Shown: piece by piece, positions 7,300-13,030 of the stretch | Layout of the letters: the number at the start of each line of letters is the position of its first letter | Position numbering within the stretch: position 1 is the stretch's first letter | Assembly (NCBI GenBank): GCA_964405805.1 | Contig: CAYOPE010000013.1 | Span: 1-25,367, forward strand | Direction of reading: 5' to 3' | Source: CAYOPE01 sp964405805 | GTDB taxonomy: Bacteria; Patescibacteriota; Doudnabacteria; UBA920; O2-02-FULL-48-8 | Length of the DNA: 25,367 bases | The notes under the pieces: model-generated | The model's input: the letters and a program-made list of their open reading frames with translations, nothing else | Database searches by the model: none | Told to the model about the DNA's origin: nothing | Translations under genes and position numbers: made by a program

Positions 7300-7328
7300 T
7301 TGACCCGGACGACAGTATTTGTTACCAT
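7300..7328 (+). promoter_or_regulatory. Promoter of the secreted 146-aa gene
   Basis: TTGACC (7300-7305), 17-nt spacer, TACCAT (7323-7328), starting 4 nt after the preceding T tract, the same layout as at 5661-5700. Confidence 0.55.
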
Positions 7329-7351
7329 CCCATGATACCTAGGGAGGAGTT

Positions 7352-7792
7352 ATGAAATCGATTGTAGTCGCTGCTCTCTGTATGGTGGGATGTAGCGTGG
7401 CCATGGTCTCAGCGCAGGCGCGACGTTCTGTCATGCCGGGAGTTGAGTACCCGCTAGATCCGCTCTCTCAGCGCACTATCGCGAAGGACTGGCAGAAGTG
7501 CGGCGAGTACTTCGCACTGCCAACAGGCTGGCATGAGCCGACTGCTGGCAAGTACGCGGGTATATACTTCGAGGTCAGACTGGGACCAGGGCCGAGAGAG
7601 TTTGGTGCGGCCACCATGGGCCAGGACAAATTCATCACGATCATTGATGAGTCGAGAAAGCAGCCGACCATCACTTACTCTGGCCCGCTGAACAGATTTG
7701 ATCCGCTGCAATTTCATTGGACGGTGAGGATCAGTTCAGAAGGCTACAAGCAGTCCCAGCCTTGCTTGCCCCTGCCCAAGATCCGGGTTTAG
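7352..7792 (+). CDS. Secreted hypothetical protein, 146 aa
   Basis: Not recognised beyond its export signal. The N-terminus MKSIVVAALCMVGCSVAM is a classical signal peptide with likely cleavage after the AQA at residues 21-23; a lipoprotein reading (VGCS) is less likely because the preceding residues do not fit a lipobox well. The mature part has Cys residues near both ends (EWKCGE-like KCGEYFALP region and QPCLPLP), a possible disulfide, and looks beta-rich. GGGAGGAG (7342-7349) lies just before ATG 7352. The stop is followed within 25 nt by a strong terminator. GC-rich codons mark it as part of the foreign island. Confidence 0.75.
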   Translation: MKSIVVAALCMVGCSVAMVSAQARRSVMPGVEYPLDPLSQRTIAKDWQKCGEYFALPTGWHEPTAGKYAGIYFEVRLGPGPREFGAATMGQDKFITIIDESRKQPTITYSGPLNRFDPLQFHWTVRISSEGYKQSQPCLPLPKIRV

Positions 7793-7816
7793 TGATCCCG
7801 GGTCAGCAGACACCAC

Positions 7817-7853
7817 AGCGCACCGCTCGAGAGTTCGAGCCGTGCGCTTTTTT
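7817..7853 (+). terminator. Intrinsic terminator after the secreted protein
   Basis: AGCGCAC/GTGCGCT outer stem, one C-C mismatch, GCTCGA/TCGAGC inner stem, GAGT loop, then six Ts (7848-7853). Confidence 0.9.
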
Positions 7854-7857
7854 AAAC

Positions 7858-7889
7858 AAAAAGGGGCATCGACCATGCGGTCGACGCCC
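7858..7889 (-). terminator. Intrinsic terminator of the leftward PadR operon
   Basis: On the minus strand a GGGCGTCGACC/GGTCGATGCCC stem (one wobble) with a 4-nt loop runs into five Ts (plus-strand As 7858-7862). It sits back to back with the plus-strand terminator, so the convergent units are well insulated. Confidence 0.85.
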
Positions 7890-7922
7890 TCGAATTCCGT
7901 TTTTCCCTAGAAGCCTTGAGGT

Positions 7923-8219
7923 TTACTTGCAGAGTCTGAGCAGTTCTGCTCGTAGTCGCTCGCAGATCTCCTTGCCCTGGGCTGTAGCCGTGTATTGTCG
8001 CTGCCTGGCTTGATTGCCCTCGCCCCATGACGCGGTTACCAGGCCTTCTTTTTCGAGTCGATGGAGAATGGTGTACACGCCGCCGATCCGCTGCTGCCCA
8101 CGGATAGAGAGCAGCCACTGCTGGATTTCGTACCCGTACTTCATGCCGTGATGTGCTACAGCAGCAAGGACCGCGACTTGCACGAACTGCCACCGAATCA
8201 CGCTAACTTTTTTGGCCAT
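7923..8219 (-). CDS. PadR-family transcriptional regulator (minimal)
   Basis: Winged-helix DNA-binding protein of 98 aa. The PadR pattern is clear: VLAAVAHHGMKYGYEIQQWL (first helices), GGVYTILHRLEKEGLV (recognition helix region near residues 46-61) and the wing SWGEGNQARQRQYTATAQGK. Only the DNA-binding domain plus a short terminal helix is present, as in the PadR-s1/s2 subfamilies that dimerise through the last helix. Its start overlaps the end of the 119-aa gene by 17 bp, so the two are translated together. PadR members often repress their own operon together with a partner gene; repression of the promoter at 8585-8613 is inference. Confidence 0.88.
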   Translation of the reverse strand: MAKKVSVIRWQFVQVAVLAAVAHHGMKYGYEIQQWLLSIRGQQRIGGVYTILHRLEKEGLVTASWGEGNQARQRQYTATAQGKEICERLRAELLRLCK

Positions 8220-8562
8220 GATTCACTGTCTCGTCTTTCTTCAGCGCTTCCTGGATGGCCATGCGAAGGATGTAGGAGATCTTGCCCCTGGTGTGTGCTT
8301 GGAGTTGCTTTCGAAGATCTTGCAAGAAGTTCGAATCTTCGACGCGCGGCTCGATGTTCACGATCATGCCAAGACCGGGACTCAGCAGGTCGACTCCGGT
8401 GACGCGACTGTACGTGATCGTTCGTGTATCACCGTCCTGATGCAGGACGCAGGTGATCTCAGCATCATTCGTATAGATCACGCGTGCTGCTTCTGCTTTA
8501 CCGGCGAAGACGCGTGTGAGCAGGTCGCCCTTTTTGACTTGCGAGAAATCAAACAGGCTCAT
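8203..8562 (-). CDS. Hypothetical protein, 119 aa, partner of PadR
   Basis: Not recognised. The N-terminal 70 residues look like a small beta-barrel (FSQVKKGDLLTRV, AARVIYTNDAEITCVL, TITYSRVTGVDLL); the C-terminus is helical (FLQDLRKQLQAHTRGKI). The frame is open upstream to another ATG at 8589, but the AGGAGG at 8573-8568 lies 5 nt before ATG 8562, and the -10 box of the promoter overlaps the upstream candidate, so 8562 is chosen. It is the first gene of a two-gene leftward operon. No membrane helix is seen, which is unusual for PadR partner genes, most of which encode membrane proteins. Confidence 0.75.
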   Translation of the reverse strand: MSLFDFSQVKKGDLLTRVFAGKAEAARVIYTNDAEITCVLHQDGDTRTITYSRVTGVDLLSPGLGMIVNIEPRVEDSNFLQDLRKQLQAHTRGKISYILRMAIQEALKKDETVNHGQKS

Positions 8563-8584
8563 ATCATCCTCCTGTGGATCAGTT

Positions 8585-8613
8585 ATCATAACAAAGAATG
8601 CTTACATCGCCAA
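8585..8613 (-). promoter_or_regulatory. Leftward promoter of the PadR operon
   Basis: On the minus strand TTGGCG (8613-8608), 17-nt spacer, TATGAT (8590-8585). Its -35 box coincides with the CGCCAA motif upstream of the rightward Mrr-like gene, so the two divergent promoters share DNA. Confidence 0.6.
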
Positions 8614-8630
8614 GGCAGCAGGTTTTTTGG

Positions 8631-8636
8631 TAAGAT
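8631..8636 (+). promoter_or_regulatory. -10 element of a leaderless promoter (Mrr-like gene)
   Basis: TAAGAT, preceded by TTTTTTGG, ends exactly 6 nt before ATG 8643. With the motif CGCCAA at 8608-8613 the spacing is 17 nt, although that hexamer is a poor -35 match. Confidence 0.5.
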
Positions 8637-8642
8637 AGAGTC

Positions 8643-9161
8643 ATGAAGCTTATTTTATCAGCACTCTTTGCTGCTATTGTAGTCACAGTATTCATCATTT
8701 ACACTGGGAAATTTCGCGACAGGAAGATCCGCGAAGCGCTTTTGAAATTTAAAAAAATTCCTGATGTCATGAAGGGCCTGGATCCATTTACTTTTGAACT
8801 TTGGGTCAGGCAGTTGTTTCTAAACATCGGCGCAGATGCGGCTTTGTCAAAGCGAGAGCACAAGACGGGATTTGATCATGGCATCGATGTGGTCGTGAAG
8901 TACAAAGGCCAGAAAATCTGCGTTCAGTGCAAAAAATATTATTTCAAACACATGGTAGGAGAGACTGTGCTGCGAGATTTGTATGGCGCCAAGTTTCATG
9001 GAGGTTTCGACAAAGCTATAATCGTCACGACTAGTTCATTTACCAGAAGAGCTCGAGAATGGGCATCTGGGAAAAAAGATATAATCCTCATAAATGGCGC
9101 TTTGCTTGAGAAAATTCAAAACGAACCGCATCACCTGAACCAATTGCTAGATGCAGTGTAG
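8643..9161 (+). CDS. Membrane-anchored Mrr-like restriction endonuclease fold protein
   Basis: 172 aa. The N-terminus MKLILSALFAAIVVTVFIIY is one membrane helix (or uncleaved signal anchor), followed by a basic linker and an Mrr-type PD-(D/E)xK domain: FELWVRQLFLNIGADA (helix), GIDVVV with D82, QCK with Q95 and K97, then VGETVLRDLYGAKFHGGFD and IIVTTSSFTRRAREWA. The D...QxK pattern is that of the Mrr_cat family, known from type IV restriction of modified DNA. In a membrane-tethered form without helicase partner, a role in attacking incoming DNA or processing taken-up DNA is plausible but unproven. It is native in composition and has no SD. Confidence 0.85.
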   Translation: MKLILSALFAAIVVTVFIIYTGKFRDRKIREALLKFKKIPDVMKGLDPFTFELWVRQLFLNIGADAALSKREHKTGFDHGIDVVVKYKGQKICVQCKKYYFKHMVGETVLRDLYGAKFHGGFDKAIIVTTSSFTRRAREWASGKKDIILINGALLEKIQNEPHHLNQLLDAV

Positions 9162-9178
9162 GCGATTGAGTTTGCGAC

Positions 9179-9208
9179 TTGCCTTGATTGCTGCCGGTTT
9201 GGTATAGT
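9179..9208 (+). promoter_or_regulatory. Promoter of the secreted Ig-like protein
   Basis: TTGCCT (9179-9184), 18-nt spacer, TATAGT (9203-9208) preceded by TTTGG. A leader of about 37 nt follows. Confidence 0.55.
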
Positions 9209-9251
9209 GAAGGCAGAACTTACGTTTTTTGAAACAAATTAACCCATAAAT

Positions 9252-11024
9252 ATGAAGAAATTGACAGCAGGTCTGGTTGCGGTTGTAGTATCACTAGTCA
9301 TGCCACTGAGTATGGCTTTAGCTGATGAAGTAGTAAATAATTTAGATGTTTCGATCGATGCGGCACCCGAATCCGCGACTATCACATCTGGCGGTAGCAT
9401 TAACGTCGGATACTTTATCAATCCGACTAATGGTCCAGCTCATGGTGAGGGAGTAAATGGATGTAACGTGGATGCTTCACATTCGGCAACCCTGACAATT
9501 ACCCCACCTGCTAATGTCACGGTGAATGGTGGTAGTTCAGCGCAGCTTACTTACACAACTTGTAACACGACGCAATCAGTTTCATTTAGCTCGAGCACAC
9601 CTGCTACATACAACCTAAATGGCGGAGGCGCTTACAGTATGAGTGGCGGCTTAACTGGTAGTAGCTGGATTGTAAATACAGCATCTTTTCATTTGGTAGT
9701 ACTTCCACCAAACGCTCCTCCTGACGTGACACCGCCTGTGATTACTCCGACTGTGGATGGTACTCTAGGAAACAATGGTTGGTATGTCAGTGATGTACAG
9801 GTTTCATGGTCTGTGTCGGACGACGAGTCAGCCATCAGTTCCTCGACTGGCTGTGACACTGTTTTGGTTACAGCTGATACGACTGGCACTACTTATACTT
9901 GTCAGGCGACAAGTGCAGGAGGCACTAGCTCTCAGTCCGTGACAATCAAGAGAGATGCCACAGCTCCAGAAATTTCTCTAGTATCTACATATACAAATGA
10001 AGCTGATTATGTTCAGGGAACTTGGACGAACGAAGACGTCTCAGCAAATTTTCTCTGTGAAGATGCGACATCTGGTCCTGTCAGTGCCAATGACATAGAG
10101 GTCCTCAGTACAGAAGGCGCGAATCAGGGAATCACTGGTAACTGTCAGGACCTGGCTGGCAATACTTCTTCGGATTCCACGAGTGTCACGGATGTGGACA
10201 TTGATAAAACTGCGCCAACAGCCTCAGCAGTAGCGCTCCCAGCTCCAAATGTTAATGGCTGGAACAATACTGATGTCACTGTTTCTTTTCAGGGTTCAGA
10301 TGCGTTGTCTGGAATCGCATCCTGCAGCCCAGATGTTGTCCTCTCTGCCGAAGCAGCAGGACAGTCGGCTTCAGGCACCTGCACTGATAACGCGGGAAAT
10401 GTCAGCGACACTGCGACAGCGGACAATATAAATATCGACAAAACTAATCCTGGAATAACGATCACAACTCCGGCTGGTGGGGCGGCTTATACTCTGAACC
10501 AAGCAGTGACTGCAAGCTATGCATGTACTGATGCTCTTTCTGGTGTCGCTTCCTGCGTAGGCAATGTGGCGAACGGCGCTGTTGTAGCTACTAATGTCTC
10601 AGGTCTGTATCACTTTACTGTGAATGCGACTGACAATGCTGACAATCACTCGAGTGCCACAAATGATTATAGTGTAGGCTATCATGCCTTTGGTGGATTT
10701 AATACTCCACTTTCTATCGCTTCTAAGGATTTTAAAAAGACCAGTACGATTCCGGTGAAGTTTCAGTTGTTTGATTTCTTCGGTAATCCATACAGCGGCG
10801 CTGTCGCCACTCTGAATGTATGTACAGGAACTGTGCTGACATGCTCTGTCCCTGCCAAACCAAGCGGAAGCTCCAACACTGGAAATCTTTTCCGCTACGA
10901 CCCATCAGCTAAGCAGTATATCTACAATCTCTCTACGAAGTCTCTTGGCGCGATAGGCAGCAACACACTGATCTTGACGCTTGACGGCACTACGCAGGCG
11001 CCCGTGATCTTTATGATTAAGTAA
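9252..11024 (+). CDS. Secreted multi-domain Ig-like repeat protein with C-terminal PxKF-type domain
   Basis: 590 aa, exported. A signal peptide spans residues 1-24 with probable cleavage after ALA (MALA/DEV). The mature protein is Ser/Thr/Gly/Asn-rich: a first beta domain with a Cys pair (about 30-150), then repeats opening with VTPPVITPTVDG (158), RDATAPEISLV (233), DIDKTAPTASAV (316) and NIDKTNPGITI (393), the last two sharing the pattern DALSGxASC, and a C-terminal domain (476-590) with TIPVKFQLFDFFGNPY and NLFRYDPSAKQYIYNLST. There is no LPxTG motif and no C-terminal membrane helix, so it is probably released or held non-covalently. Pairs of cysteines per repeat suggest disulfides. An adhesive or surface role is inferred from this type of repeat. 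Confidence 0.85.
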   Translation: MKKLTAGLVAVVVSLVMPLSMALADEVVNNLDVSIDAAPESATITSGGSINVGYFINPTNGPAHGEGVNGCNVDASHSATLTITPPANVTVNGGSSAQLTYTTCNTTQSVSFSSSTPATYNLNGGGAYSMSGGLTGSSWIVNTASFHLVVLPPNAPPDVTPPVITPTVDGTLGNNGWYVSDVQVSWSVSDDESAISSSTGCDTVLVTADTTGTTYTCQATSAGGTSSQSVTIKRDATAPEISLVSTYTNEADYVQGTWTNEDVSANFLCEDATSGPVSANDIEVLSTEGANQGITGNCQDLAGNTSSDSTSVTDVDIDKTAPTASAVALPAPNVNGWNNTDVTVSFQGSDALSGIASCSPDVVLSAEAAGQSASGTCTDNAGNVSDTATADNINIDKTNPGITITTPAGGAAYTLNQAVTASYACTDALSGVASCVGNVANGAVVATNVSGLYHFTVNATDNADNHSSATNDYSVGYHAFGGFNTPLSIASKDFKKTSTIPVKFQLFDFFGNPYSGAVATLNVCTGTVLTCSVPAKPSGSSNTGNLFRYDPSAKQYIYNLSTKSLGAIGSNTLILTLDGTTQAPVIFMIK

Positions 11025-11033
11025 TTTAAATCA

Positions 11034-11065
11034 AAAAAAGCCCTTGTCTAAAAGGGCTTTTTTTG
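11034..11065. terminator. Terminator after the Ig-like protein gene
   Basis: AAAGCCCTT pairs with AAGGGCTTT around a short loop, with A7 before and T7 after, so it could work in both directions. Confidence 0.85.
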
Positions 11066-11070
11066 TTAGA

Positions 11071-11108
11071 TATAATTGTTGCCGCTTTTTTGGCAGCAAA
11101 AAAGCGGC
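11071..11108 (+). other. TATAAT box followed by a perfect 11-bp hairpin
   Basis: TATAAT at 11071-11076 is followed by GCCGCTTTTTT (11081-11091) and its exact inverse AAAAAAGCGGC (11098-11108), loop GGCAGC. No matching -35 box was found. It is not followed by a T tract on the plus strand. Confidence 0.5.
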
Positions 11109-11119
11109 GGAAAAAACTG

Positions 11120-11249
11120 GCGACACGGCAAAAATTATCCAGAATTCTTAGCTCGCTTATTCTCACATGCGGTTCAGAAAATGCCTAATCGGCATTTTTT
11201 CACCGCCGCCGTTCGCGTCGAATTCTGACAAAATTTTTGCAAGTGTCGC
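11120..11249. repeat. 130-bp inverted-repeat element upstream of tgt
   Basis: The left arm (11120-11147) and right arm (11220-11249) pair over 7+9+7 bp (GCGACAC, GCAAAAATT, AGAATTC with their complements), separated by small internal loops. The 72-nt interior holds a second hairpin, AAAATGCC/GGCATTTT (11178-11198) with a T tract. It may be a MITE-like element or a structured RNA. Its right end runs into the -35 region of the tgt promoter. Confidence 0.6.
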
Positions 11250-11274
11250 AATAAAATATCAGCTACTATATAAT
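11246..11274 (+). promoter_or_regulatory. Leaderless promoter of tgt
   Basis: Perfect TATAAT (11269-11274) ends 6 nt before ATG 11281; the hexamer 17 nt upstream is TCGCAA (11246-11251), a weak -35 contributed partly by the inverted-repeat element. Confidence 0.65.
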
Positions 11275-11280
11275 GTTGAC

Positions 11281-12432
11281 ATGTTTCAAGTACAAAAGAA
11301 AGATTCTAAGACCAAAGCTCGGACAGGAGTGATTGAGACTGCGCACGGGAAAGTGCAAACGCCTGTGTTTTTGCCTATTGGAACAAAGGGTGCCATCAAG
11401 GCTATCGCGGCGGAAGAACTGAAATTCTGGGGCGCTGAGATGATCCTAGCTAACACTTATCATCTTTGGCAGCGGCCAGGGGATGCGTTGATCGCGAAAG
11501 CTGGTGGCCTTCATAAATTTATGAACTGGAAAGGCGGAATTTTTACTGACTCTGGCGGCTTTCAGGTTTTTTCACTTGGTAAAATGGTCAAGGTGACAGA
11601 TCAGGGAGTGAAATTTCAGTCAGATGTAGATGGCTCCACGCACGTTTTGACTCCAGAGCTTTCTGTCCAGATCCAGCTAAACCTCGGCTCTGACATTGCG
11701 CTTGTTCTAGACGAATTTCCAGAAGCAGAGGCTGAGAAAAAGATTGTGAAAGCCATGGTTGAGCGAACGACAGCTTGGGCTAAGCGTGCAGTGGCTGAGC
11801 ACAAAAAACTTTTGGCGCAATCGATCAATGCCGGACAAATGCAATGGGGAATTGTGCAAGGAGCAATTTTTAAAGATTTGCGAAAGCAGTCAGCAGAAGA
11901 AATTCGTGCGCTTGATTTTCCCGGCTACTGCATTGGCGGTGTAGCCAACGGCGGCGAATCTGCGGAACTCATGTATCAGGCTGTGAATTTTTCCATTCCG
12001 CACTTGGAAGAAGAAAAACCTCGGCATCTGTTGGGAGTCGGTACTCCAGAACAGATTGTAAACGCAGTGGCCCTGGGCTGTGATAGCTTTGACTGCGTCA
12101 TCCCGACTCGTGAAGCTCGCCATGGCAAATTTTATGTTAATCTCAAGCTGCAAGATGGTGATGGCTACTTTACCATGAATATTTTACTTGAAAAATTTAA
12201 AGAAGATTTTACCCCGATTGATAATGCTTGCGATTGCTATGGTTGTAAAAACTATACGCGCGCCTATATCCGTCATCTGTTTATGTCCGAAGAGCCACTT
12301 GGTATCAGGCTTGCGACCATGCACAATTTGCGATTTTATCTCAACTTGATGCAAAGAGTTCGAGATAGCATTGAAACAGAAAAATTCGACCAGTTACTCA
12401 AGGTTTACAAAGATCGAACCTCTATGCTATAG
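11281..12432 (+). CDS. tgt: tRNA-guanine(34) transglycosylase
   Basis: Exchanges G34 of GUN-anticodon tRNAs for a queuosine precursor. The 383-aa product has LANTYHLWQRPGD, TDSGGFQVFSLG with the first active-site Asp (D90), WGIVQGA, YCIGGVANGGES, and SFDCVIPTREARHG with the nucleophilic Asp (D271). The zinc site is CDCYGCKNYTRAYIRHLF (Cys-Cys-Cys-His). Length is normal. An upstream in-frame start at 11167 is rejected because the -10 box lies inside that extension; ATG 11281 leaves a leaderless mRNA. No queuosine biosynthesis gene is near, so the queuine or preQ1 would have to be scavenged or made elsewhere. Confidence 0.96.
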   Translation: MFQVQKKDSKTKARTGVIETAHGKVQTPVFLPIGTKGAIKAIAAEELKFWGAEMILANTYHLWQRPGDALIAKAGGLHKFMNWKGGIFTDSGGFQVFSLGKMVKVTDQGVKFQSDVDGSTHVLTPELSVQIQLNLGSDIALVLDEFPEAEAEKKIVKAMVERTTAWAKRAVAEHKKLLAQSINAGQMQWGIVQGAIFKDLRKQSAEEIRALDFPGYCIGGVANGGESAELMYQAVNFSIPHLEEEKPRHLLGVGTPEQIVNAVALGCDSFDCVIPTREARHGKFYVNLKLQDGDGYFTMNILLEKFKEDFTPIDNACDCYGCKNYTRAYIRHLFMSEEPLGIRLATMHNLRFYLNLMQRVRDSIETEKFDQLLKVYKDRTSML

Positions 12433-12433
12433 T
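12404..12433 (+). promoter_or_regulatory. Promoter of the STAS-like gene inside the tgt 3' end
   Basis: TTTACA (12404-12409), 18-nt spacer, TATAGT (12428-12433). The -10 box overlaps the tgt stop codon. Confidence 0.55.
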
Positions 12434-12473
12434 AATTTGATTTGGCAAGCGCCAGATCAGGAGGATTACTAGG

Positions 12474-12893
12474 GTGTCCGAAGAGGCTCAGACTTTCAAC
12501 TTTGGCACGCGCGAGGATCGCGCCATGTCCGCAGTCCACTTCGATCTGCGAGGATCGATGAGCAAGCCGGGTTCGGATCGGATCTGCGGATCCATCAACC
12601 AACAGCTCGAACGCGGAATTTCGCGCTACGTCTTCGATCTGACGGACCTCAAGCACGTGCATCCGGAGTTCTACATCCATCTGCTGATGCTCGGGGCCAA
12701 GGTGAATCAAGCCCGGGGCAAGATCATGATTTTCGGTTTCCGAAACGACACGTTGCGACCACTGCTCGTGGTGGCGGGGAACGTCGGTTTCCTGGAGCAT
12801 CTCGAGATCGTACCGAATGAGCTGGTGGCGCGGCGGATACTCACCCAGCTGCGGGACGATGTCGAGCGCTCGGGCACGACCGAAGTGAAGTAG
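12474..12893 (+). CDS. STAS-like (anti-sigma-factor-antagonist fold) protein
   Basis: 139 aa with the alternating beta/alpha pattern of a STAS domain: FDLRGSMSKPGSD (residues 23-35), a helix INQQLERGI, the central strand YVFDLTDLKHVHPEFY, the helix HLLMLGAKVNQARGK, the strand IMIFGF and the terminal NVGFLEHLEIVPN. In classical SpoIIAA-like members a Ser or Thr in the strand-helix loop is phosphorylated; here that place reads HVHPEFYIHLL with no Ser/Thr, so phosphorylation switching is unlikely. Start GTG 12474 follows AGGAGG (12459-12464). GC-rich codons, strong SD and a private terminator match the cassettes at 5.6-8.6 kb, although this gene sits alone between tgt and glyS. The partner is unknown. 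Confidence 0.72.
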   Translation: MSEEAQTFNFGTREDRAMSAVHFDLRGSMSKPGSDRICGSINQQLERGISRYVFDLTDLKHVHPEFYIHLLMLGAKVNQARGKIMIFGFRNDTLRPLLVVAGNVGFLEHLEIVPNELVARRILTQLRDDVERSGTTEVK

Positions 12894-12912
12894 GCCGTCG
12901 TGCCTACTGCTA

Positions 12913-12965
12913 AGCCTGGTTCGTTTGTTGCTACTTTAAGAACGACGAACCAGGCTGGAGTTTTT
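12913..12965 (+). terminator. Intrinsic terminator after the STAS-like gene
   Basis: Perfect 12-bp stem AGCCTGGTTCGT (12913-12924)/ACGAACCAGGCT (12945-12956), a 20-nt loop, then GGAG and TTTTT (12961-12965). Confidence 0.75.
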
Positions 12966-12969
12966 GTGC

Positions 12970-12975
12970 TATAAT
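12970..12975 (+). promoter_or_regulatory. glyS -10 box
   Basis: Perfect TATAAT. It overlaps an in-frame ATG at 12974, so that ATG cannot be translated from this promoter; transcription should start near 12982. Confidence 0.6.
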
Positions 12976-12990
12976 GAGTTCTAGAAAGGA

Positions 12991-13030
12991 CAACGCATCC
13001 AGTATAGGAAATCCTATGCATCCAGCGTTG
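12991..13030 (+). promoter_or_regulatory. Two-tier hairpin in the glyS leader/start region
   Basis: CAACGC (12991-12996) pairs with GCGTTG (13025-13030) and ATAGGA (13004-13009) with TCCTAT (13012-13017). The internal loops hold the same octamer twice, GCATCCAG at 12995-13002 and 13018-13025. ATG 13016 would be buried in the inner stem. Function unknown; translational control is one option. Confidence 0.5.

Noticed and set aside
7717..8013. 98-aa open frame on the plus strand across the convergent terminators
   Set aside because: It spans two strong terminators and is antisense to the PadR gene.
8212..8646. 144-aa open frame on the plus strand opposite the 119-aa gene
   Set aside because: The minus-strand gene has an SD, promoter and operon partner; the plus frame has none and overlaps the Mrr-like start.
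11071..11274. tRNA gene or T-box riboswitch upstream of tgt
   Set aside because: No cloverleaf, no anticodon arm, no T-box motif; the tgt promoter lies downstream of the structures.
11167..11280. 38-residue N-terminal extension of Tgt
   Set aside because: It lies in the inverted-repeat element and contains the -10 box; TGT homology starts at the ATG at 11281.
12405..12800. 131-aa open frame on the minus strand opposite the STAS-like gene
   Set aside because: No SD; the plus-strand gene has SD, promoter, terminator and a recognisable fold.
12974..13015. ATG 12974 as glyS start
   Set aside because: It overlaps the TATAAT box, so it would be upstream of the transcription start.
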